Shown here: one piece after another, positions 60,901 to 64,000 of the stretch
Layout of the letters: each line of letters begins with the position of its first letter
Numbering within the stretch: the stretch's first letter is position 1
Assembly (NCBI RefSeq): GCF_963678635.1
Contig: NC_087062.1
Span: 88,261,845-88,325,844 of the forward strand
DNA length: 64,000 nt
Reading direction: 5' to 3'
From: Symsagittifera roscoffensis
Lineage: Eukaryota > Xenacoelomorpha > Acoela > Convolutidae
Position numbers and translations under genes: made by a program
Notes under the pieces: model-generated
Told to the model about the DNA's origin: nothing
Database searches by the model: none
The model's input: the letters and a program-made list of their open reading frames with translations, nothing else

Positions 60901-62757
60901 TGATATATCATATTAAAGCCCTTTCAGTCGTGATTTGAACATTTAAAAATTTTCAAAAAAAAAAATTAGTGTCGAGAAAACCGGTTTAAAATTTTTGATT
61001 TTTGGTCTAATTTCGAGCTAATAAGGTGACCGTATATGCTTACAATAGCTTATTTAAGCTTATTTTCAGCCGTTAAAAGTTAGTTTTATTCAAGTAAAAG
61101 TAGTTTCTGAAGTTTTTAACGCAATTTTGGGAAGAAAAAACTTGAAATATCAAAAAGTTTTAGCAAAAAAATGAATACTTTTAAGTTTTTTCAAGTTTTT
61201 CCGGCCACTTTTCTTCAAAAACCAATTGACCTATGTTTTCCAATTGACCTATTTTACTATGACTCTCAAATATGCCTATATTCTTTTTTTCGTTCAGATT
61301 TTTTATTACAACATGCAGAAAAAAACGACACAAATTTGCAAAAAAAAACTTTTTTGTTGTATTTTTTAAGACTGGTGATAACATTCTGTGCTACTTGCAC
61401 AGTAACCGGCTATCCTTGTTTTGTTTCGAATTTAGAGACATGGTAGCAGAAGAGTATTGTGATGTGTTGTGGTGTAGGTGTATGCAGCAGGTGGCCATGA
61501 CGGGAAGAGACATCTGAAGAGTGTGGAGATGTATGACACTCAGTGTGGACAGTGGACCATGCTCAGTCCCATGCAGACGCACAGGTCACTCTCTACAAAA
61601 GACTTAAAAATCATTCGTACTAAATCTCTCCTCTCCTCACCACGCTATGCATTGCCTTTTGTATCCAGCCACTATACACTATTCATTCCATTCAAATGCT
61701 TGAAACACGCAAAGACTGCTCGTATGATGGCTAGGTCTTCAATGTCCTGACAGCCCTTTCGCGTTTCTCAATTCATTTTTCTTAGTTTCGAAATCAGAAA
61801 AGGTTCAAAAAACCATACCTGACAAATTTCCTCACTTTCTTCGAAAGTTTAGCAATCTATAGAATAATTTTAGATTTCTCTCTCCTATCTCTCTCGCTCG
61901 CTCTCTCTCTCTCTCATCTCTCTCTCTCTCTCTGTTATCTGTGTGTGTGTTTCTATTAGACGTGGGCTGGCGGTGGTGTCATTGGGAAGTGCCATGTTCG
62001 CAGTGGGGGGTCTGGACGACTCCTCGTGCTTCGACACAGTGGAGAGATACGACACCCTGGAGGACCAGTGGACCCCTGTAGCCAGCATGAACCACAGGCG
62101 GGGAGGGGCCGGACTAGTGGCACTGGAGGCAAGTTACCAACCATTCCTCTAAGTATAATAGGTAGGAGATAGGTAGGAGACAAAATACGCTAAGATAGGT
62201 AGGAGACAAAATAAATAAAAAGCAATATGCCAATCTTGCAAGTTTCAGGCAATCTCGGGAAATATATTCTGTCTAAAAAACTGGCTTTTGCGGGCAACAA
62301 TTTTGTGACATGGTTGAATTACAGTCAATTAGAATCTCTTGCCATTTATAATACTGCTAGAGTGTCAACATCATTAACAATCATTCTATTAGCAAGTTTT
62401 ATCCCAAAAGAAAGTAAAGTTGAAATGTTGAGGCTGTGAATCTTTATGGAAACTTGAGTGAAAATGCGATCAGTATTCTAGTCTAAGAAAATCCGATACA
62501 ATTTTGCGCTCTAGAGATCAAAATTTGACCTAAGTTCATTTGGCCTTTCTTTTGATATGGTGTTGATGACGTGGCTAACTGTTTTGTGTGGTTAAAGGGT
62601 AACCTGTATGCAATTGGTGGCAATGACGGAGTCAGTTCTCTCAGCTGCTGTGAGAAGTATGACCCCTACCTGAACAAGTGGACTGAGATCAGCAGCATGA
62701 CTGTGAGACGAGCAGGCGCTGGAATTGCAGTGTACGGAGGACGCATATTCGCAGCAG
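30324..62757 (+). CDS. KLHL8: KLHL8-like BTB-BACK-Kelch protein (10 exons, 3' end beyond window)
   Basis: Coding exons: 30324-30938, 31777-31889, 35073-35312, 48042-48182, 51289-51472, 54037-54157, 59829-59977, 61478-61584, 61960-62128, 62598-62757. They join in one open frame of 666 codons plus one base. Domains: a 205-residue Ser/Asn/Pro-rich head, then BTB (about 206-320; EVLCDVELVVGS, SPYFRAMFSG), BACK (about 323-440) and at least four Kelch repeats with Gly-Gly pairs (IGGRG, AGGHDG, VGGLDD, IGGNDG). The run GGRGATGDPFRTTEVYNP and the following RRHVGV match vertebrate KLHL8 (GGRGGSGDPFRSIECY) far better than other Kelch proteins I recall. The family recruits Cullin-3 through BTB/3-box and binds substrate through the propeller. 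The head is much longer than in vertebrate KLHL8 (about 60 residues). Further Kelch repeats should lie right of the window. Confidence 0.92.
30939..31776 (+). other. KLHL8 intron 1
   Basis: 838 bp. Most of it (about 31040-31660) is a minus-orientation copy of a dispersed element with TTCCGACC-type ends and the conserved stretch TATGATATATCACTCGA. The acceptor is TTGTTCTACAG. Confidence 0.7.
31777..31889 (+). CDS. KLHL8: KLHL8 exon 2: start of BTB domain
   Basis: 113 bp, phase 0 to phase 2. Encodes SLLEMYRQEVLCDVELVVGS through SPYF, the first strand and helix of the BTB fold. Donor is CAG|GTTAGT. Confidence 0.92.
32460..34010 (+). repeat. Degenerate tandem array of ~150 bp monomers in KLHL8 intron 2
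   Basis: About ten diverged monomers start near 32460, 32578, 32750, 32930, 33090, 33250, 33385, 33548, 33712 and 33875. Each has the layout: gaaattcccat-CTGTAGTTGGG, a CTCTCAGGG-like part, CTTGCCTCCAA-TATGACTGCTCAAAT, a TAGTTTTCGAGATATGACGTTTTTTGTG-like part, then A/T-rich sequence. Related single units occur inverted in the mosaic upstream of the gene. No coding potential. Confidence 0.8.
34011..34480 (+). mobile_element. Dispersed TIR element with ATGGTCGGAACA end, intron 2 copy
   Basis: Contains TATATCATATTAAAGTCCTT, CGAGCGAATAAAG and, at 34422-34470, ATGGTCGGAACATTCTGTG followed by CACAGTAACCGGCTATCC. Shared with 31040-31660 (minus), 37868-38410 and 60845-61425. In the 37868 copy the other end carries TGTTCCGACCAT, giving inverted termini. 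No coding capacity. Confidence 0.65.
35073..35312 (+). CDS. KLHL8: KLHL8 exon 3: rest of BTB domain
   Basis: 240 bp, acceptor TTGTTTAG, donor CAG|GTACAT, phase 2 to phase 2. Joins with exon 2 to give PYFRAMFSGNMRESSESVVE and continues to FLKHGMNFNNCVIIR. The junction codon AG|A restores Arg as in Kelch family proteins. Confidence 0.92.
35417..36305 (+). repeat. Two head-to-tail copies of the 'AGTAATGAACG' intronic repeat
   Basis: The first copy starts at 35421 (agagtaatgaacg) and has the aactacaG-TGTGCATTCATA variant. The second starts at about 35802, with ACTCTTATATAG following. The ends read GCGTTCATTACTCTTTTCCAA near 36234-36303, the inverse of the start, so the family has short inverted ends. 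Other copies lie in introns 3, 4, 5 and 7. Confidence 0.7.
36470..36960. repeat. Intron 3 stretch with repeated GACGCC(T/C)-AAA motifs
   Basis: A short irregular cluster (36829-36890) of GACGCCTAAA/GACGCCCAAA units sits between G-rich and T-rich sequence. No gene. The neighbouring GGTAAAAATTGATGTCGTAAA resembles a stretch near 58640, so this may be part of another dispersed element. Confidence 0.45.
37018..37023 (-). promoter_or_regulatory. Poly(A) signal of the nested DEG/ENaC gene
   Basis: AATAAA on the minus strand, 43 bases beyond the TGA at 37066-37068. Its close spacing supports 37066 as the true end of the coding sequence. Confidence 0.65.
37066..37466 (-). CDS. DEG/ENaC exon 5: last Cys block, TM2, C-terminus
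   Basis: 401 bp, acceptor TTTTCCAG, ends at TGA 37066-37068. Encodes TCFAKCRPQCSFTNYKVHVT, then YEIFSASSAIGGLFGLLLGG and SMLTLYELAEL. This is the best-conserved exon and includes the GxS filter. Confidence 0.92.
37066..45176 (-). CDS. DEG/ENaC family sodium channel subunit, nested in KLHL8 intron 3
   Basis: Five exons on the minus strand: 45176-44711, 42222-41947, 41096-40876, 40684-40513, 37466-37066. They total 1536 bp, 511 residues plus stop, and all introns are GT-AG with matching phases. Features: N-terminal gating region SLHAVNHF (14-15 is His-Ala where the family has His-Gly); TM1 about 31-55; FPNLVLCDLN (about 75-84) like the FPAVTLCNLN of ASICs; Cys-rich ectodomain with CQWRGKDC, VGQCWEL and TCFAKCRPQC; TM2 about 453-487 with the GGS selectivity filter at 470-472 before MLTLYELAEL; and a short basic tail. 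Such subunits form trimeric, usually amiloride-sensitive Na+ channels gated by protons, peptides or force; the gating here cannot be predicted. The family pattern G-D-I-G-G before the filter reads S-A-I-G-G. The start ATG was chosen because it precedes the conserved N-terminus and no earlier in-frame ATG was seen. Confidence 0.9.
37868..38410 (+). mobile_element. Dispersed TIR element (TGTTCCGACCAT ends), intron 3 copy
   Basis: Left end TGTTCCGACCAT near 37877; right end ATGGTCGGAACA near 38359, with the conserved core GAGTGATATATCATATAAAG. It lies inside KLHL8 intron 3 and within the last intron of the nested DEG/ENaC gene. Related copies: 31040-31660, 34011-34480 and 60845-61425. Confidence 0.7.
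38480..39215 (+). repeat. Decayed copies of the 'AGTAATGAACG' intronic repeat
   Basis: Two incomplete copies share the markers TTCCAGCGGAATAAAAA and CTATTGATCCAGTTTTCTCA and the terminal CTTTTCCAACTGTCTGTTGG (near 39190). Between them is about 300 bp with no recognisable content. Confidence 0.6.
39216..39670 (+). repeat. ~470 bp repeat, copy 1 (partner at 52310-52760)
   Basis: Matches 52310-52760 along its length. It contains two internal units of about 110 bp with ACCGCAGCGGTATGTTATTT-like sequence (ATCGCAGCGG in the first unit here). The two copies are about 13.1 kb apart in different KLHL8 introns and both follow the end of an 'AGTAATGAACG' repeat, so the pair of elements moved or was copied together. 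Confidence 0.7.
40513..40684 (-). CDS. DEG/ENaC exon 4: Cys-rich ectodomain
   Basis: 172 bp. The acceptor CTGCAG at 40685-40690 keeps phase 0; an alternative TGTAG six codons earlier would break the frame. Encodes CVSECFSEIELDICECRC, then CGTNTITMC. The donor is CTCA|GTAAAC, phase 1, found inside a longer open frame that would otherwise end at 40436. Confidence 0.78.
40876..41096 (-). CDS. DEG/ENaC exon 3: mid ectodomain
   Basis: 221 bp, acceptor ATTTTCAG, donor CAA|GTACAC, phase 1 to 0. Encodes GGGISLKMYLYDP through STRKFRDYTGFSNCIEEG, corresponding to the beta-ball/palm region (GLEIMLD in ASIC). Confidence 0.82.
41255..41825 (+). repeat. 'AGTAATGAACG' repeat copy in intron 3
   Basis: Starts near 41385 with AGTAATGAACGTAGTGGGTA and ACTCTTATATAGGTCTTGCT. 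It continues through GGCAAACTCAACTTTCGAAC and ends near 41800 with TTTCCTTGCGTTTACG. It lies in an intron of the nested channel gene, close to exon 2. A shorter decayed stretch precedes it. Confidence 0.65.
41947..42222 (-). CDS. DEG/ENaC exon 2: ectodomain (CxxRGxxC region)
   Basis: 276 bp, acceptor TTTAAAG, donor TTCG|GTAAGA, phase 1 to 1. Encodes VIKLCQWRGKDC and TRVGQCWEL, matching the first conserved Cys blocks of ASIC/ENaC (for example LSCHFRGEVC...YGKCYTF). Confidence 0.88.
43655..44145 (+). repeat. 'AGTAATGAACG' repeat copy (GTGCATTCATA variant)
   Basis: Begins near 43675 (AGTGAAGACTCTTATAAAGG) and includes the variant core ACTACAGCTGTGCATTCATA shared with the copies at 35421 and 60348. 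Ends GCGTTCATTACTCTTTAC near 44137. It lies in the first intron of the channel gene. Confidence 0.65.
44711..45176 (-). CDS. DEG/ENaC exon 1: N-terminus, TM1, start of ectodomain
   Basis: 466 bp, begins MEPIIDWAHAASLHAVNHF. Hydrophobic TM1 with a Cys pair (VLSCCYLQ) is followed by FPNLVLCDLN. The donor on the minus strand is TCAA|GTAAAT, phase 1. The frame is open upstream of the ATG, but no ATG lies there and the sequence is AT-rich. Confidence 0.88.
45320..46490. other. KLHL8 intron 3, upstream side of the nested channel gene
   Basis: No gene recognised. It must contain the channel promoter if exon 1 begins near 45176; no clear TATA box was assigned. A small direct repeat (aactacttattaaacatgc) occurs at about 45430-45473. 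Confidence 0.45.
46490..47800 (+). repeat. Two 'AGTAATGAACG' repeat copies in intron 3
   Basis: One decayed copy (46490-46935) and one clearer copy (about 47157-47790; starts GACGAACGTAGTTCAGACTC). Shared markers are TTTCGCGGTTTGA/GCCGTTTGAC, GGAAGG-AAACT, TTTCCAGCGGA and the end CCAGCTGTCTCTTGGC. No coding potential. Confidence 0.65.
48042..48182 (+). CDS. KLHL8: KLHL8 exon 4: start of BACK domain
   Basis: 141 bp, acceptor CGTTGTAG, donor TCAAG|GTCAGT, phase 2 to 2. Encodes NWAEHLNIGSLIEASDQF through LNAIKALVSR, the first BACK helices. Confidence 0.9.
48228..48800. mobile_element. Decayed relative of the TA-flanked MITE (intron 4)
   Basis: Begins TACAGTGCTGATTTAAGTTA at 48228 and continues with GAACAAAACTTGAA, matching the left end of the MITEs at 271 and 2951. 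Near 48750-48790 a stretch resembling their right arm (TTTTTGTCTAAATTCAACCC) occurs, but the extreme right terminus is missing. Confidence 0.65.
49560..50470. repeat. ~900 bp foldback: ~320 bp inverted arms around a ~220 bp spacer (intron 4)
   Basis: Left arm about 49610-49930, right arm about 50150-50468. Matching landmarks are AAATAGACC/GGTCTATTT, GCATGCCTCAA/TTGAGGCATG, GATTAAATCTCCG/CGGAGATTTAAT, TACGCGTTAA/TTAACGCGTA and TTTGTCTGGAGAAAAA/TTTTTCTCCAGACAAA. The arms are visibly diverged, so it is old. Pieces of the same sequence recur singly in introns 5-6 (about 55500, 57120, 57540, 59010). Confidence 0.75.
50600..51240. other. Remainder of KLHL8 intron 4
   Basis: No gene or clear repeat seen. 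A short (GACTAACTGGTCGGTAAT / ATTGACCAGTCGG) inverted motif lies near 50598-50631. Confidence 0.4.
51289..51472 (+). CDS. KLHL8: KLHL8 exon 5: BACK domain
   Basis: 184 bp, acceptor ATTGTTGTAG, donor CCAG|GTATAG, phase 2 to 0. Encodes SPSLNITCETEVFEAVMQWV through TFHQDQ. GC content is clearly higher than in the flanking introns. Confidence 0.92.
51692..52062. mobile_element. ~370 bp MITE with ~28 bp terminal inverted repeats (intron 5)
   Basis: Ends ATTCATAGGTTCTAAAATAA... and ...TTATTTTGGAACCTATGAAT are near-perfect inverted repeats. A second nested pair (CATAGGTTCCAAAATAAA; GGAACTTATGGACTGAT) lies just inside. Its GC-rich core (about 51805-51930) contrasts with the AT-rich surroundings. No coding capacity. 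Confidence 0.8.
52130..53040 (+). repeat. 'AGTAATGAACG' repeat ends and ~470 bp repeat copy 2
   Basis: 52134-52310 is the 3' part of an 'AGTAATGAACG' repeat, 52310-52760 matches 39216-39670, and 52780-53030 is another decayed end ending CTTTTCCAACTGTCTGTTGG. The same order of the first two is seen at 39000-39670. Confidence 0.65.
53040..54036. other. Rest of KLHL8 intron 5
   Basis: No gene recognised. A short two-copy motif (GTGAAGTCACTTAA / GTGAAGCCACTTAA) occurs near 53826-53870. The acceptor before exon 6 is TTCTTTTTTCAG. Confidence 0.45.
54037..54157 (+). CDS. KLHL8: KLHL8 exon 6: BACK-Kelch linker
   Basis: 121 bp, phase 0 to 1, donor GCTG|GTGAGT. Encodes GCRELLNQAKSYHLLESS and a short Gly-rich linker ending PRHATA. 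Vertebrate KLHL8 has CRDLLDEARNYHLHLSS ... RKHTAGV at the same point. Confidence 0.92.
54158..59828. other. KLHL8 intron 6 (5.7 kb), with dispersed repeat pieces
   Basis: No gene found. It contains scattered pieces of the foldback family described at 49560, with markers such as AACGCGTxAGCGCG, TTGAATTGAGGCAAGCxAATT and TCCCTAATAGxCT at about 54520-54640, 55360-55520, 57120-57200, 57540-57640 and 59000-59090. A 28-bp unit (AATTAAAGTAGTATCAAAGG type) is repeated twice at 58650-58700. GxxTTTxCxTxTGCGAAGCGCAGCTT-like stretches recur at about 55185, 56950 and 57930 (also 43100). Confidence 0.55.
59829..59977 (+). CDS. KLHL8: KLHL8 exon 7: first Kelch repeat
   Basis: 149 bp, acceptor CTGTTATAG, donor GCAAG|GTAAAA, phase 1 to 0. 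Encodes VLFCIGGRGATGDPFRTTEV through RRHVGVCSIGGK. This is the most diagnostic exon for KLHL8. Confidence 0.94.
60348..60820 (+). repeat. Best-preserved 'AGTAATGAACG' repeat (intron 7)
   Basis: Begins TTAAGAGTAATGAACGTAGT at 60347 and ends near 60789 with TTGCATTCATTGCTCTTTTC, giving short inverted ends AAGAGTAATGAA/TTCATTGCTCTT. Length is about 440 bp. It contains the variant core GTGCATTCATACATATTGAT. Confidence 0.72.
60845..61425 (+). mobile_element. Dispersed element with CACAGTAACCGGCTATCC end (intron 7)
   Basis: Copy of the family at 34011 and 37868. It contains GATATATCATATTAAAGCCC and ends TGCACAGTAACCGGCTATCC near 61415, about 60 bp upstream of the exon 8 acceptor. Its left TTCCGACC terminus is not evident. 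Confidence 0.65.
61478..61584 (+). CDS. KLHL8: KLHL8 exon 8: second Kelch repeat
   Basis: 107 bp, acceptor GGTGTAG, donor CACAG|GTCACT, phase 0 to 2. Encodes VYAAGGHDGKRHLKSVEMYD through SPMQTH. The acceptor's pyrimidine tract is weak (GT-rich, TGTGTTGTGGTGTAG). Confidence 0.9.
61873..61934. repeat. (CT)n tract upstream of exon 9 acceptor
   Basis: A run of mostly CT dinucleotides with small interruptions ends 25 bp before the AG at 61958-61959. It is positioned to serve as the polypyrimidine tract of a short (375 bp) intron. Length variation here could affect splicing. Confidence 0.85.
61960..62128 (+). CDS. KLHL8: KLHL8 exon 9: third Kelch repeat, GC donor
   Basis: 169 bp, phase 2 to 0. 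Encodes RGLAVVSLGSAMFAVGGLDD through GGAGLVALE. The frame and Kelch spacing require the exon to end at GAG|GCAAGT, a GC-AG intron with an otherwise perfect donor. A GT at 62116-62117 would drop four residues and fits the donor consensus poorly. Confidence 0.88.
62598..62757 (+). CDS. KLHL8: KLHL8 exon 10: fourth Kelch repeat
   Basis: 160 bp, acceptor GGTTAAAG, donor GCAGCAG|GTACGA, phase 0 to 1. Encodes GNLYAIGGNDGVSSLSCCEK through YGGRIFAAG. The next exon should start by completing a Gly codon and supply the remaining Kelch repeats beyond the window. Confidence 0.9.
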
Positions 62758-64000
62758 GTACGATATTGTGCTACACACACAAGCTACGCCCACCCACACA
62801 TGCATTTTTTATTGATTAAATTTTCGTCCGCGTTGTGTGAGTGTAATTACTCTTGTTAACTTGCGATAGCTACTCTTTCATAATCGGGTCTTGGCTTTCT
62901 TGCCAGCTAACAACTTTGTCTAGGTTTGAGCAAGTCAGCGCATCTCTGGAGGTTTTGACGAGAGGTGGGCTGACATGCTCATTTTGGTGAAAAATTATTT
63001 TTCAAATCAATGCCACAAATCTTGCTTCGATGCTATGTTGCTTATAACAGCAGATTTTTCATGGGTCGAGAAAAGCACTTCGAAGACTGAAACTTTTGTT
63101 TCAATGCTAATTTAACGCTCTCTCAGCATGTGTTCCGCAACATAGCTTGTTTCGAACATTTTTTTCGATTGTGACTTTCGTTTCATTTTGTCGGCTAGCT
63201 TGCTATATTTGCTTGATAACATATTTGGTTTGAAGAGGCAGTTTTGTAAGTTCATTGGTTACAGCATCAAATAGGTTTCTTTATGGCGGGCTTAACCCAT
63301 ACCCGCCTTAATTTCATTCTTAGTTTTGTAATTGTTTGTAGCTAAAAGCAGGAGGGGTCGTCCAACTCGTGTCATCAGTTTCATTTACTTCCAGTACTCA
63401 ACAGTCGAAGATTGTGGAGATTGATTTATCGTTTCATCTCATCCGTGAAATAGTAACTATGGTTTTCCTAGGGTTTGCTAAGAGCGATAAATCTCCCTTT
63501 TTACAGTGCTAATGAAGTCAGTTCTTGGGGGCGGTTTTCGGTACGAAAAACCGAGCAAAACTCCCGCGCCAGTTTCAAGTGGGCAGTTTTAATTAGTTCG
63601 GAGAACCGAGAAAAAATCCTTATGTGCTCAGTTTTCTTTGTCCCGCGGGTCGTAAAATTTGATTATTCGTCGAGAAGTTGGCTTCGACGAAGAGTTGAAG
63701 AAGTAGTGTATGTCATGTTACTATTTGTGCATTTGTTTTTGATATTTTTGTCCAATATCGACTGATAGTTTTGTAATTGTGTTCAAATTCCACGGCGGAG
63801 TTGAGCAAGAATACGTCGCAAATTTTCGGGCCACATGTTTTCACAAAAAAAGCCATTTTTTTTGTTTTTGAGAGCCCAGTTTGGAAGGATGTTTGGTAAC
63901 CTAGTTTTTTCACCTCATTCAAATAATTTTCTTCACTGCGACTTTGAATTGATCTGGTAAAATGCGATCATTTTCAAATTAATTTTAATGTTGCTTTATT
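62758..64000. other. KLHL8 intron 10 (start; continues past window)
   Basis: No coding exon with Kelch features was found in 62758-64000 on the plus strand. Open frames at 63475-63765 (plus) and 63922-63713 (minus) have no recognisable domain. AT-rich and without clear repeats. Confidence 0.5.

Noticed and set aside
1-64000. CRISPR arrays, bacterial operons, tRNA or rRNA genes
   Set aside because: None were found. The window is eukaryotic, and tandem repeats lack unique spacers. No cloverleaf with proper arms could be built by eye; a tRNAscan run would be decisive.

Overview
The window is metazoan nuclear DNA. It is AT-rich, its genes have spliceosomal introns, and it is crowded with retroelement fragments, inverted-repeat elements and local duplications. 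The species cannot be fixed from the sequence. A marine or other non-vertebrate animal is the best guess, because the retroelement type is one I associate with cnidarians, sponges, lophotrochozoans and fish, and because there is a DEG/ENaC channel gene.
Three protein genes can be supported. (1) 4499-7057, minus strand: an intronless homologue of TGFBRAP1/VPS3 (CORVET tethering subunit). (2) 30324 to beyond the right edge, plus strand: a KLHL8-type BTB-BACK-Kelch gene, with 10 coding exons visible and the last Kelch repeats outside the window. (3) 37066-45176, minus strand: a complete five-exon DEG/ENaC sodium-channel gene lying wholly inside KLHL8 intron 3. Its hand-spliced frame stays open for 511 residues.
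Layout: 1-4641 is a direct tandem duplication of about 2 kb. It carries the 3' end of the VPS3 gene, a 0.72 kb palindromic TA-flanked MITE and a 159 bp hairpin; the left copy holds only the last 47 codons of VPS3. 7058-10738 is an inverted-repeat element, a diverged copy of a 1.3 kb repeat ('D') and a 14-bp minisatellite. 10738-29478 is a mosaic of block duplications. It is built from a decayed reverse-transcriptase (RT) retroelement on both strands, a truncated LINE with a 3' stem-loop and (ATT)n tail, repeat D and two unassigned blocks (E, F). Inside it, at 17826-18773, sits a second, truncated copy of the KLHL8 promoter and the first ~100 bp of exon 1. 29479-30323 is the real KLHL8 upstream region. 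30324-64000 is KLHL8, with large introns full of dispersed short repeats and the nested channel gene.
VPS3 acts in early-endosome tethering, KLHL8 is a probable Cullin-3 substrate adaptor and the DEG/ENaC protein is a membrane channel. Nothing here suggests a shared pathway. What links them is structural: the end of VPS3 and the start of KLHL8, the two genes facing the repeat mosaic, have each been copied as a truncated piece.
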